Assembly: GCF_041737375.1 (NCBI RefSeq)
Contig: NZ_JBGSRV010000008.1
Coordinates: forward strand, 124,001-188,000
Origin: Vampirovibrio sp041737375
Lineage (GTDB): Bacteria; Cyanobacteriota; Vampirovibrionia; Vampirovibrionales; Vampirovibrionaceae
Direction: 5' to 3'
Length of the DNA: 64,000 nt
Part shown: positions 53,501 through 62,500 of the stretch, one piece after another
Layout of the letters: each line of letters begins with the position of its first letter
How positions within the stretch are numbered: the first letter of the stretch is position 1
Notes under the pieces: generated by a model
What the model saw: the letters and a program-made list of their open reading frames with translations, nothing else
Told to the model about the DNA's origin: nothing
The model's database searches: none
Position numbers and translations under genes: made by a program

Positions 53501-53874
53501 GTGCGCATTCCTGGCAATTGTTCCGGGAATCCTTGCTGAGTGATGTGGCCGATATTCAGGGTGGCACCACCTCTGAAGGTATCCACATGGCCGCCATGGC
53601 TGGCACGGTGGATATTATTCAGCGTTGTTATACCGGCATGGTGGCCAGAAATGACGTGCTGTGGTTTAACCCCTGCCTGCCCGAACCACTGCAAAGAATG
53701 CGCCTGAACCTAGACTACAGGCAACAGTTACTTCAGGTGGAATTAACGCACCAGTATCTTTCCATAAAATCCTGCGTTAAAACGAAAGCTCCGGTGCAAA
53801 TTGGTTTTCAAAATCAAGTTTATTCACTGGCAGGATGCGAAACGCTCAAGTTTGATTTGACAGCAACCCCTTAA
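50593..53874 (+). CDS. Fused beta-phosphoglucomutase-like HAD and GH65 disaccharide phosphorylase, 1093 aa
   Basis: ATG 50593 with AGAGGA upstream. Residues ~20-260 are a HAD beta-phosphoglucomutase: DAVIFDMDGVLTQTANLHAEAW, LISASKNCVMILEKTGL, KPMPDVFLEAARQL, VEDAVSGVQAGKAG. From ~290 a GH65 phosphorylase follows (RESLRALGNGYLITRGAAAE, AALDGRVQN, GYRGHIFWDDIFIFPFLNF) with the catalytic Glu in MGPDEYHDGYP (about residue 783) and RTSHGSTLCR phosphate loop. The pair would split trehalose, maltose, kojibiose or a related disaccharide with phosphate to give beta-glucose 1-phosphate, then turn this into glucose 6-phosphate within one chain. Confidence 0.92.
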   Translation: MTPLENLNAEQTMTFTISPKDFDAVIFDMDGVLTQTANLHAEAWGTLFNEYLEKKSGLDSCHYAPFDPQQDYLEYVDGKARVDGIQSFLESRGLSLPFGSASDALEMETVSGFGNRKNQLFHQLLTERGLELYDTTISFIHELKAAGVKVALISASKNCVMILEKTGLTTLFDAKVDGVDAERLGLKGKPMPDVFLEAARQLNVLPHQAAIVEDAVSGVQAGKAGQFKLVIGVDRGYNADSLKANGADWVITDLGELTLLKQNEPFKVGDVFETASDLTDFSGVDQSPWQLIYTDFDPVRERQRESLRALGNGYLITRGAAAEATDDGIHYPGNYFAGLYNRLKTDVAGEVLENDDLVNAPNWLTLTFRCNQSDWFALKDVKVLDYKKRLDLKKGILYSIIRFEQPNGEISRIEERRLVHMRYFHLAALEFRITPENWSGLLEIKAALDGRVQNNNVKHYEYLNKQHWHPLEACVDDHGFMFLRMKTNQSHIELAQAARLRFYQLNAENTPDYRCNSIEELNYVEKIFQVEAVQNQTMVLEKVVSQFTSRDQAMSDCGEACRLELLKAESFESLAKSQILAWKHLWRLFDIEIEANDDREQEVATELILHLHIFHLLQTVSEHSIQLDIGIPARGWHGEGYRGHIFWDDIFIFPFLNFRMPALTRSLLKYRYRRLEQARSQAVQAGYRGAMFPWQSSSDGREETPTQFYNPRSGRWMDDNSHLQRHINSSVVHNVWQYYQASGDIEFLVGYGAEMVLEIARFWASASTYDPAQGRYEIKGVMGPDEYHDGYPGADKPGLNNNAYTNIFAVWVFCRALDILKILPTLYKEQIVEKIGLTQEEIVTWEDISRKMKIEIQENGIISQFEGYDQLEEFDWDGYREKYGSLYRLDLIMESEGKRMNQYKASKQADLLMLFFLFSAEELQELFERLGYEFSEEAIPRNIDYYLQRTSHGSTLCRVAHAWVLSRSNRAHSWQLFRESLLSDVADIQGGTTSEGIHMAAMAGTVDIIQRCYTGMVARNDVLWFNPCLPEPLQRMRLNLDYRQQLLQVELTHQYLSIKSCVKTKAPVQIGFQNQVYSLAGCETLKFDLTATP

Positions 53875-53896
53875 CCAGCCTCATCACAACAAAACA

Positions 53897-53940
53897 GGCC
53901 ATAAAATCCTCAACTGGATTTTGTGGCCCGTGCTGTTTTT
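53897..53940 (+). terminator. Terminator of the ATPase/GH65 unit
   Basis: GGCCATAAAATCC (53897-53909) pairs with GGATTTTGTGGCC (53916-53928), flanked by AACAG/CTGTT and followed by T residues. Confidence 0.85.
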
Positions 53941-54030
53941 AAAAAATCAGAGTCAGGAATGGGGCTTTGGCAAAGCACCAAGCGCTTTATCACGCTTAAA
54001 AAGCGCTCCGCAGTGGCGGTTTACCATTCT

Positions 54031-54303
54031 TTAAATGGTTTTTACCACCACATCGCCGGTAATACGGCATTGGCAGGACAGGCGATCATCCTGAGACAAG
54101 TAAAAAACCGCTTCTTCCACCACTGTTTTTGGACAAACATTGGCGCTACCTTCCTTTACCGTCACCACGCAATTGCAGCAAGCGCCCATACCTCCACATC
54201 GGTCATGAACACTGACGCCTAATAGATGAGCCGCCTCACGCAGGGTGGTTTCCGAATCAATATCAATGGATTGACCACTGGGCAAAAAAGTGACTTTTGG
54301 CAT
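54031..54303 (-). CDS. 2Fe-2S ferredoxin (plant-type), 90 aa
   Basis: I use the ATG at 54303; a GTG at 54315 is possible. The cluster cysteines are in HDRCGGMGACCNC and a further Cys in LSCQC near the C-terminus, the CX5CX2C...C spacing of plant-type and Fdx-like ferredoxins. It carries electrons to a redox partner in the cytoplasm. The nearby PFOR uses 4Fe-4S types, so this one serves another enzyme. The partner is unknown. Confidence 0.88.
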   Translation of the reverse strand: MPKVTFLPSGQSIDIDSETTLREAAHLLGVSVHDRCGGMGACCNCVVTVKEGSANVCPKTVVEEAVFYLSQDDRLSCQCRITGDVVVKTI

Positions 54304-54428
54304 ATTCTCTACCACTCAAAATCTTCACGCACGAAAAATACCCATACAGGTATTTTATATTGTCATAATACCTTGTTTGATTGAAAAGCACATGCCTTTC
54401 AGAAAAACATTAAAGGCAACCCGCCCGC

Positions 54429-54818
54429 TCAAGCGTCATTTGACGTAAATGCGCTTTCAATATGAGTAATATTAGCCGGTTGAGCGCCTCCTGGGAAATA
54501 AATGGCAATCACATCAAAGCGAATGCTCACATCAGCGCTGACGGGGTGGGTACTTAAATACGCTTCAGCCAGTGATAGAATCTGATGGATTTTTTTCTGA
54601 TCAACCGCCTCTTGTGGACTCCCTTGAGCCAGGCTTTTGCGGGTTTTTACCTCGACAAACGCCAACAGTTTCACCTCAGGGTGAAAAACAACAAGATCAA
54701 TTTCTCCATTTTTACCCCACCGCCAGTTCAAGGCCTCAATACGAAACCCTTTTTGACGAAGAAATAACTGAGCAATCTGCTCGCCTCTGTGTCCAGTTTG
54801 ATTTCCAGCCTGTGACAT
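54429..54818 (-). CDS. YraN / UPF0102 family protein
   Basis: 129 residues. Core HRGEQIAQLFLRQKGFRIEA, NWRWGKNGEIDLVVFHPEVK, LLAFVEVKTRKS with the GEID and VEVK elements of the PD-(D/E)XK-like YraN family. A cytosolic, probably nucleic-acid-related protein of unknown biochemical activity, usually near ribosome- or DNA-processing genes. Confidence 0.9.
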   Translation of the reverse strand: MSQAGNQTGHRGEQIAQLFLRQKGFRIEALNWRWGKNGEIDLVVFHPEVKLLAFVEVKTRKSLAQGSPQEAVDQKKIHQILSLAEAYLSTHPVSADVSIRFDVIAIYFPGGAQPANITHIESAFTSNDA

Positions 54819-54878
54819 GAATCCGCTTAAAGTAATTACACTGCTTATAGGTGACCGTATGTTACCTTGAAAAAATCA

Positions 54879-55208
54879 TTAAGCGAAGGTTTTAAAGGTG
54901 GATTCAATGTTTTTACTAATTACTTTCCGAACCGCTTCGATTTCGGTTTGGACAGCATCACGCTGGGTATCTACCCGTCTGAGTTGAAGCTCCAAAGATT
55001 TATCAATGGATTGAATGGCGGCGGTCCGGGCCTGCAATTGTTGGGCCTCTACTGATTCCGGCTCCAGGTTGGAACTGATGGTAAACAAGGCACCACTCAC
55101 GTTGGCCAACTGTAATCTAGCCTGGTTAATAAATTGTCCCTGAAGCTCCAAATCGCTTCTGCGGGCGGTAAGCATCATAAATCTTGCTTGACTAGCGGCG
55201 AAACCCAT
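54879..55208 (-). CDS. MGxAASQAR-type small helical protein, 109 aa
   Basis: Starts MGFAASQARFMMLTARRSDL, then a helical middle GQFINQARLQLANVSGALFT and a coiled end LRRVDTQRDAVQTEIEAVRK. As far as I recall, this opening recurs in proteins of Melainabacteria and some other lineages; I know of no assigned function. The amphipathic layout suggests oligomerisation, perhaps a surface or secreted filament/adaptor. ATG preceded by AAAAGGAGT. Confidence 0.7.
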   Translation of the reverse strand: MGFAASQARFMMLTARRSDLELQGQFINQARLQLANVSGALFTISSNLEPESVEAQQLQARTAAIQSIDKSLELQLRRVDTQRDAVQTEIEAVRKVISKNIESTFKTFA

Positions 55209-55328
55209 AATGGACTCCTTTTATAATTGTTTTCAAACCCAGTCTTCAATGTTATATGTATATAAAAAAAAGATACGGAGTAATATTGATCGATATCCGA
55301 GGAAGTTTAATATCTCTTAACAAAACAA

Positions 55329-55362
55329 AAAATCCCCGGAATGATTTCATTCCAGGGATTTT
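55329..55362 (-). terminator. Terminator after the Flp-pilin-like gene
   Basis: Minus-strand hairpin AAAATCCC/GGGATTTT with inner GGAATG/CATTCC, followed by T residues (A-run at 55321-55330 on the plus strand). Confidence 0.85.
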
Positions 55363-55418
55363 GAATGTATGTTTACCTGTATTTGGTTTGCCTGTGGCAA
55401 AAAAAACGTTTTTAGGCG

Positions 55419-56324
55419 CTAAAAGTCCAAAGCCAAAGCGGCTGTAGCGCTGGATTGAATGACTGGTGTATTGTCCATCGCTCCTGATTTGGAGGCTGCT
55501 GAAACAATGGAACGAAAGCGTTTCATGGCCAAGCTATCGGCATCAGGCGGCACCAAAGCGGCAATGTCTCCACTGGTATCATTATGTTGCATGGCGTTCC
55601 CGTATTGGGTTTCTGAAACGTTTAACGCTTCAGACAACAGCGTTTCAATTTGGTTTCTATCGGATAAGGGGACCCCAGGATGGCTCAACAATTGCTCCTG
55701 ATGGCTGGCTAAGGCGTCACTCCAGTTTGAGATGCTTTGCAACGCGTTTCTCTGCTTCAGCTGGGATTGACCGCTATTCATCCCCGGTAGGCCCATCAAA
55801 CTGGCCATTTCTGATAAGGCTGTATTCTCTTTGTGCTTGGGGCCATTGGTTTCAAAGGTGGCTTGCGAGCCTGCCAAAAAGTAAGCTTGTAAAGCAGCTT
55901 GCTCGTACATGGCCTTCAATTCAGTATTGCTTGTTTGTGTGGCCAGCCGATCCATTAACCGGGCTGCTTCCAACGCCTGATTTATGGCAGGCGACCCCAC
56001 TTGCACCGTATGGCCCTCTGCGCTGGAAACATTACTGCCTCCCCCAAAGCTTTCAGTCAATCCAAGCGTCTGTTCTGTGGTATTTTTGGGGTTGTGTCCT
56101 TCTGCCGCCGGACTTCTACCCCCAATCACCGGCTTATCCGCATTGACTTCAAAGCGAGCCAGATTTTGGACGGTAGAAGAGGCATTGCCAACAACCAACT
56201 GACCCAGCAAGCCTTCGGTCGATCGTCCTAATACAGAAAGCCCTGCTATCCCCATCAAGGTCATTAATCCCAGTAGAAGCGCATATTCACTTAAATTGAC
56301 GCCGAAGAAACGGCCATTACGCAT
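55419..56324 (-). CDS. Flp-pilin-like membrane-anchored protein, 301 aa
   Basis: The N-terminus MRNGRFFGVNLSEYALLLGL continuing into MTLMGIAGLSVLG has the class III prepilin pattern (Gly, then a hydrophobic helix with Glu-Tyr), as in Flp/Tad pilins. Mature pilins of this class are short, while this one has a ~260-residue polar C-terminal region. Tad machinery is not nearby. It may be a minor pilin, a pseudopilin-like adhesin, or a protein displayed on the cell surface by Tad-type processing. Confidence 0.6.
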   Translation of the reverse strand: MRNGRFFGVNLSEYALLLGLMTLMGIAGLSVLGRSTEGLLGQLVVGNASSTVQNLARFEVNADKPVIGGRSPAAEGHNPKNTTEQTLGLTESFGGGSNVSSAEGHTVQVGSPAINQALEAARLMDRLATQTSNTELKAMYEQAALQAYFLAGSQATFETNGPKHKENTALSEMASLMGLPGMNSGQSQLKQRNALQSISNWSDALASHQEQLLSHPGVPLSDRNQIETLLSEALNVSETQYGNAMQHNDTSGDIAALVPPDADSLAMKRFRSIVSAASKSGAMDNTPVIQSSATAALALDF

Positions 56325-56625
56325 ATGGATAGTACCCCTTTGGTTACAACCTCAACACATGGGTCCTATCGGCCTTAACCTGGTAAACTATAATCTTTTG
56401 TTCACAAGATTTACGGTTTGTTACCTTCTGCAAACACAAAGGCATCAACCCAAACCAGCAATCGAACCTAGGCAAGGCCTGAACGAGGTGCCATCGTCAC
56501 CGTGGAACCTGGCTGTGAACCAAGGTGAGCATGCTTAAAAGGGTTTTAACGATTTAAAAGCAACCAATTGGTAAGCGAGATTACCCCCTAAAGCCCCCAG
56601 TATCCCCTCTGCTTCAAAATTCGGT
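56325..56625. other. 300-bp intergenic region
   Basis: No gene with ribosome site. Possible promoter for the Flp-like gene at its left end. Nothing else noticed. Confidence 0.35.
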
Positions 56626-57324
56626 TCAATCGTTGCGGGAAATCTTGCCAGCGCCGCCATCAATGGTCTGCGTATTGGAAATGGGTACCGTATAGTCAGG
56701 GTCTACCACAATGTTCAGGATCATTCGCTCGTCTTTTTGCAAGTTTGGGAAATGAATACCTATTTGATGCTGAAAAGTGCGCCAATCGTATTGAATATGC
56801 TTGATAACGCCTTTTAAATGGCAGTCTTCCCCTTTGCAGTTTAATTTAAAGTCATAGGTCTCATTGACCGTTAACTTCAAAATGGCGCGCTGAGCGGTGT
56901 AAGTTAGCCCCAAGCCGTATGGCGTTCCATTGGTTGCCAAAAACAAGGTTTGGGAATCCACCAGCAAAACCGGAAAATTAACCGGCAAGCGTGTCTGAGA
57001 ACGGCGTTCATCGGTAGAAGCTTTAGAAATGGGGGTGCATATATGTACAAACTTGCCCTCTATTTCCTCTATCTTTAATACCGTGACCGAAAAAGCGCTA
57101 AAATTTCCGCCACCCTGACTCTCTTCACTGGTGCTGATGAAAATACGGGTGCCGACTGATACCTGGGTATCTGAACGACGCTTAACCCCTAGCAGCAGGC
57201 GAACTTCCTGATTATTGGCATCCAGAATTTCCATATAGCAATGTACGAAAACATTTTTCGTAATTTGGTATCTGGCTTTGCGAATCGGGTTAGTAGACCC
57301 AGACTGGCTTAATTCCACAGCCAT
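56626..57324 (-). CDS. PilZ-like protein, ~232 aa
   Basis: I use the ATG at 57324 (MAVELSQSGS); longer starts to 57360 or 57459 are possible because no Shine-Dalgarno stands out. The C-terminal ~110 residues carry ERRSQTRLPVNFPVLL, like the RxxxR start of a PilZ c-di-GMP-binding domain, and end with HQIGIHFPNL. The N-terminal part resembles a YcgR-N/flagellar-brake-like barrel (TRIFISTSEESQGGGN, IEEIEGKFVHI). The D/NxSxxG motif is poor, so c-di-GMP binding is uncertain. Confidence 0.55.
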   Translation of the reverse strand: MAVELSQSGSTNPIRKARYQITKNVFVHCYMEILDANNQEVRLLLGVKRRSDTQVSVGTRIFISTSEESQGGGNFSAFSVTVLKIEEIEGKFVHICTPISKASTDERRSQTRLPVNFPVLLVDSQTLFLATNGTPYGLGLTYTAQRAILKLTVNETYDFKLNCKGEDCHLKGVIKHIQYDWRTFQHQIGIHFPNLQKDERMILNIVVDPDYTVPISNTQTIDGGAGKISRND

Positions 57325-57648
57325 AACAATATAAAAACGCCTCAATTTTGCCTCTATCATACCATATAGAGCCATTTTACAAACCAATTTGGTTGAGAGG
57401 CCCGCTGATTTTCTGTTCAAGCCATCTAAAAAGTCGTACAATAGAGGTATTGAAGTCAATGCCTGCCATGCTCCCAGCGTCTTTCCAGACCATGCCGCAT
57501 CCTGACGCCGGGTATGAATCGATTCGAGCCACGCTTACAAAACTTTTGCCGAAAGACGCCCCAGAAGTTTAATCCCTCCACCGCTGAGGGAACAAGGGTT
57601 CAAAAAAACAGTCCTAACCATAGGACAAACGAAGGGTCAGGAGCGCTA

Positions 57649-58944
57649 ATGAATCTTAAACGGAATTTTTGGATTCGACTTGTATTGCTCTGTTTGGCAA
57701 CACTCACACTGGCTTTTTCAGGGGTCACAGAGCTGTCTAATGCCTTGGCAGCCCCTGCCATGAGCGGGACACAGCAGACCCAAAGTGTTCAAATCCTTGA
57801 AAATACGCTGTTTGCCATACAGTACGATCAGGACCCCCTGGAAAAACGGGTGGGTCGACTGGAAGAAACCGTATTTGGTCAAGCCCAGTCGGGCTTACTG
57901 ACTGCTAGAATCGATAAGCTTAAAACAGCGTTATCGCCCAGCACGCTGGGGCCTTTGTCTGCCAAGGCAGAACAGAAAGTGGTCACCAAGCCGCTCAAGG
58001 CCAATAAAACCAGTGGCAACACCAGTAATAAAACCAGTGCTAATAACAAGCCTGTATCGCCTAACAACACCAGCGCACAAACCACACCCACCACTCAGCA
58101 GGCTTTGCCTGCCCCGGAGGAAAGTGATTATCCAACCATTAGCCAAATGGAGCAAAAATTATTTAAGCAGACCTATATAAAAGAAGACATTACACTGCGT
58201 TTGTCCCGATTGGAAAAAGAAGTGTTCAAAGTCCCTCAAACGGGGGATTTGGCCAATCGCATGGATAACCTGCGTTTGGTGGTGCTGGGAGATACGGGCA
58301 GCACCCCGCAAAGCGTGGCTTCCTATGCCATGCCTAACAATACTCCTAACAGTGCCTATATTCCGTCTCCGGGACCCAACCAGGCATATACTCCGCCTCA
58401 ATACGGCCAAAATGGCATGGGTGGCTATTATCCCACTCAAGCTCCTTATGGAACGTCTGGAAATGGGTACAATCAAGCGGGCGGCAGCGCCTATCCTGGC
58501 AGTCAGGTCGCCTCAGGGGATCCGTTTTATAACGGCAATCCACAAGCTTACGGGCAACCGGTACCCGGCAATTATCAGCCTTCCTCCTATCCACCCAACA
58601 ATAGCGGAGATTATCAGGCATCTTATCAACCCGGCACCAATCCCGCTGGCATGATGCCCAACGGTCAGGTTTCCCCGGATATGCTGGCGGCCATGGATGA
58701 AGTGGAAAAACAGGTTATCGGCCATACGTTTCCCAGTGAGCCTATGAATGCCCGACTGGATCGGGTGGAAACCAAAGTGTTTCATACCACCTCGCCCGAA
58801 CTGGCCCCTCAGGATCGGATGCAACGAGTGATTGCGGTGGCCTCGGCAGGGGGTGCGCCCTCTTCCCCGCAGGCAAAAGCCAAATCCACGTTTCAGTCCA
58901 TTTTGCCCATTATTCTAACCATTCTACCGCTCATCCTGCTTTAG
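57649..58944 (+). CDS. Secreted repeat protein with 'LE..LF/VF' units, 431 aa
   Basis: ATG 57649 with AGGAG upstream; a longer frame to 57514 is unlikely. The signal peptide-like start NFWIRLVLLCLATLTLAFSG is followed by three similar units: ILENTLFAIQYDQDPLEKRV, MEQKLFKQTYIKEDITLRLS, and VEKQVIGHTFPSEPMNARLD, each continuing into RLE/RVE..VF and a helix. Between them are Ser/Thr/Asn-rich and Pro/Gly/Tyr/Gln-rich linkers. It ends with a hydrophobic tail SILPIILTILPLILL, perhaps a membrane anchor. Units of this type occur in Melainabacteria and cyanobacteria; role unknown, probably envelope. Confidence 0.75.
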   Translation: MNLKRNFWIRLVLLCLATLTLAFSGVTELSNALAAPAMSGTQQTQSVQILENTLFAIQYDQDPLEKRVGRLEETVFGQAQSGLLTARIDKLKTALSPSTLGPLSAKAEQKVVTKPLKANKTSGNTSNKTSANNKPVSPNNTSAQTTPTTQQALPAPEESDYPTISQMEQKLFKQTYIKEDITLRLSRLEKEVFKVPQTGDLANRMDNLRLVVLGDTGSTPQSVASYAMPNNTPNSAYIPSPGPNQAYTPPQYGQNGMGGYYPTQAPYGTSGNGYNQAGGSAYPGSQVASGDPFYNGNPQAYGQPVPGNYQPSSYPPNNSGDYQASYQPGTNPAGMMPNGQVSPDMLAAMDEVEKQVIGHTFPSEPMNARLDRVETKVFHTTSPELAPQDRMQRVIAVASAGGAPSSPQAKAKSTFQSILPIILTILPLILL

Positions 58945-58993
58945 CCACCAAGGGCTAAACCTTTTTTAATCGGCTTGACTCAAGGAATCTGGC

Positions 58994-59530
58994 ATGACAA
59001 ACACCCTGGTGCTTTCCTCCCCCGTTGGCTGGTGGCGGCTTTACAGTTCGGAAACACACCTGCAACAGGTGGAATGGCTGAACCTGCCCCCGGAGCCAAC
59101 TGAAAAACAATGCCCGGAATCCAAGCTGGAACAGCGATTGAGCTGCATGATCAGTCGCTACTTCAAAGGAGACGTAGTTCACTTTGCCCCCATACCGGTT
59201 TGCCTGACGGGCAGCCCTTTCCAAAACCAGGTGCTGGAAGCTTTGCGTCAGGTTCCTTACGGAGAAACCCGCAGTTACCAATGGCTCGCTACCGCCTGTG
59301 GAAATCCCAAGGCCAGTCGGGCCATGGGGGGCGCTTTGGGGCGCAATCCACTGCCGCTAATCATTCCCTGTCATCGCATCATTACCAGCGCCGGGGGGTT
59401 AGGCGGGTTCATGAGGGGCAATGATACCGGCGCGTTACGCTTGAAGGGTGATCTGTTGGGTGTCGAAGGCATATCTTTAAAAAACGAAAAACCGCGACCC
59501 ATTGTTTTCCGCAATAAGGGTTGTCCCTGA
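58994..59530 (+). CDS. ogt: Methylated-DNA-protein-cysteine methyltransferase
   Basis: 178 residues. The C-terminal domain has GSPFQNQVLEALRQVPYGET, ACGNPKASRAMGGALGRNP and the PCHRII active site with Cys126, the one that takes the alkyl group from O6-alkylguanine. The N-terminal domain is short. After the normal end of the domain (LLGVEGISL) there are ~17 extra residues. The last 160 bp, from the active-site cysteine codon on, overlap the 3' end of the opposite-strand protease gene, an unusually long convergent overlap. Confidence 0.95.
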   Translation: MTNTLVLSSPVGWWRLYSSETHLQQVEWLNLPPEPTEKQCPESKLEQRLSCMISRYFKGDVVHFAPIPVCLTGSPFQNQVLEALRQVPYGETRSYQWLATACGNPKASRAMGGALGRNPLPLIIPCHRIITSAGGLGGFMRGNDTGALRLKGDLLGVEGISLKNEKPRPIVFRNKGCP

Positions 59531-62500
59531 AAATCGCTTTTAAAAGAACCTTTTCGGTTAAAACTCCCCAAGCTGAAGCGATGGGAATCGAACCGGGTGT
59601 CAGCAGCTCTTTCGGTCAGGGACTGAGCCGTCTCTGACTTGTTTCGGGCGTAAAGCTCATGTTTGGGAGTCCAGAAAGATTGGGCCGCCTTGGTTTTCCG
59701 CTGAGCAGATCCGCCCCCTGAAGCGGTGGGCCCCTCTCCATCGTTACCCGTGGAGGCGGGGGGCTTTCTTTTGCGAGCGGTTTGCACATACTCCCCGGCC
59801 AGTTTAACGGCAGCTTCAGGATCCACTTCTCCATAGCCCTGCTCAGTGGCGGGCACATTGGGCAGGGGAACTGAAGTTGTTTTCAGGATTTCCCGCAAAT
59901 CAGCCGGGGTCAGCTTTGGATTTTTCTGAATCATCAGACTCAGCAGCCCACTGACATAAGGACTGGCAAAGGAGGTTCCGTTCACCAGGGCTTTCAGGTT
60001 TTCTTTGTGCTTGTCCCAGCTGTAAACCATTAAATCGGCGCCGGGCGCAATCACGGTGGGTTTCAACTTCTGGTTCAGGCTATCGCCACGGCTGCTGAAT
60101 TCGGCAATACGGTGGCTGGCCCGGTTGACATCATCGCCCTGGGTATTCAATGCCCCGGCCAATATCACTTTATCCAGAATGTAATCCATGGTGCTGGCGT
60201 CTTCACCGGTCAGTTTGTCCACATCTATGCCAAAAGCACTCAGCGTTCCCACTTTGGGAAAGGCAGCGCTTTCCCCTTCATTCCCTGCGGCGAATACCAT
60301 TTGAATACCAGCTTTCTCCGCCAGATCCACCACATTTTTATAGTTCCGCAAAATGCCCCGCACATCTTTCAACAAGATGGCGTTCGGGTTGCTGAAACCC
60401 CACGAATTATTAATGACCCGAATATCATTCTCGCCACGCAACTTGCCTTCAATTATTTTTTTATAAACTTCCATGGTATCCGCCGCTTTAAAGTCGGGCC
60501 ATTTGTCTGAAAACACGGTGGCATCCGGGGCCACTCCCTTGAGTTTGCCGTTAGCCGCAGCGGTACTCATCACCATGGTGGGGTGGGTATGCCCCGGATC
60601 ATCGGCAATGGCTGGCAGTTTAACCCGGTTTTGAAAACCCTCTTCATTATTCGAATCCACATAACCACCATCCACAATAGCCATTTGCACCCCTTTGCCG
60701 GTAATACCCTTTTCATGCAGGCGCTCAATGCCCAGTCCGGGGTGGATCATGGATTTAATCAAGTCATGATCCGGGTGGTCATTCTCAAACCCATGGTTGT
60801 TGCTTAATAAGGCGGACAAGGCATGTCGTCTGAAATTGGGATCGGGGGTGCGGGCCGCAAAATCCTTAATGTCCTCAGCCCCGCCTTTAAATTGATACAA
60901 GGTATCAGCCGCCTTGATGCGTATGGCCCGCATCGCCCGGCTATTGCTGGGCGTTTCCATCAATCGCACCAACTTGGCCCGAACGGCTTTCAATTCACGA
61001 TCAGACACTTTCTGGTTGGCATGAGGGGCCACTTGACCCAATGGCTCTGCCACGAATTTGCTTAAAATGGGGTCATCCAGGGCGTCCATCATCACATCCA
61101 GGGCGTCCGAATCGCCAATATCGCCCAATGCGGCCAAGGCGTTCATACGCAAGTTGGCGGCGGCATTGGCCGGATTACCAGAGTAACTCTGATCGGCGTT
61201 CCAGTCGATTTTGCCTTTCAAGGGGTCCCGAACTCTTTCCTTCAGGTAATCCAGACTATCGCCATCTTGCAGTAAACCCATAATTCGAATGGCCAGCATT
61301 TGAGACATGGGAGATTTTTCGCTCTCCGCTAAATGGGTCAGAAACGGCCTTAAGCCATTCACCTGAAGGGTCAAAAACTGGGTGACGTTGAAATCGGGTC
61401 TGCCATTTTGATTGTGAGTCAAAAAGTCGTTGCTGTCCTTGGGGCTAAGCTGCTCATCCATAGAGCGGGGGGCCAGCTGGCTTCGCAACTGGTTGGCCTC
61501 AGCCTCACTGATGCTGGGTGTTTTTCCCGAGCGCATCAGGTCAATTATCTGGTGCTGGGTGTCAGAGTGTCGTTCACCGTCCAGCTTGTTTTTATCGTCT
61601 TTTAATGCAGCAAACACCAGCCCCAGTAAATTGGCTTGCTGCGCCCCACTTAGCCGCCGATTCTGACTGGCTGCCAGCATAATGGCGGATATAATGGCCT
61701 GAGGATCTTTTTGGGTCACCCACATTTGGGTAGCGGTCAGGCTCATGGCCTCAAAATCCTCAGGAGAGCGGGCAGGTGGCTTCATCGCCAGTGCTTTGAT
61801 GGTGGCGCGCGCTTGATACAGCGTTTGCGGAGAAACCGACTGGGCGGCCGGATCCTGGCTAATCATGCCCAGCACCAGTAGGGCTACCTGGCGGGTTTCC
61901 AAATCATAATCGCTGTGCAAAGCCCGATGGGTTAAAGCTTCAATATACTCATCCCCATTTTGAGCAATGCGCCCCAGAAATTTAACGTAACTGCTCAAGC
62001 CCTTGGCCGTTTGTCCGCCCACCAAAGCCATAAAGCTTTCGGGCTTTAATAACTCCATGGTTTTCTGCTTGGCCGATTGTTCCTGAGAGTTTAGCAAGGC
62101 TTTTAAAGCCGCTTTGCGCACTTGCGGATCCCGTGCGTACAGGTTGGGATAAATATCGCTGTTATAGTTCAGGCTATTGCGCTGACGCAGCAGCTTCAGC
62201 GATTTGGCCTTAATATCGGGGTCGGAATTCAACAAGCCCAGCTTTAAGGCCGCCGTACTGGTCTTGTCATCGTGGATGGCCAAAGCGTCCATCAGGCCGG
62301 TCAGCAACTCTGATCCAAACTGGGCCTGTTTTTCCTGCAAGAAAGCGATTTGGGTCAAGGCGTCTAATAAATTGATACTTTCCCCTTTGGGGGTTTTCAA
62401 AATCACCTTCTTTTTCAGCCCTTCCAGCTCTTGAGAAGGAATTTCATCCAGCAAGTCCTCAATGGGCCGTTGGTACTTCTTTTCCAGTTCTTTGTGGAAA

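Noticed and set aside
55466..56146. 226-codon plus-strand frame opposite the Flp-like gene
   Set aside because: No ribosome site; Trp- and Cys-rich antisense composition; the opposite frame has a prepilin-like start and a terminator.
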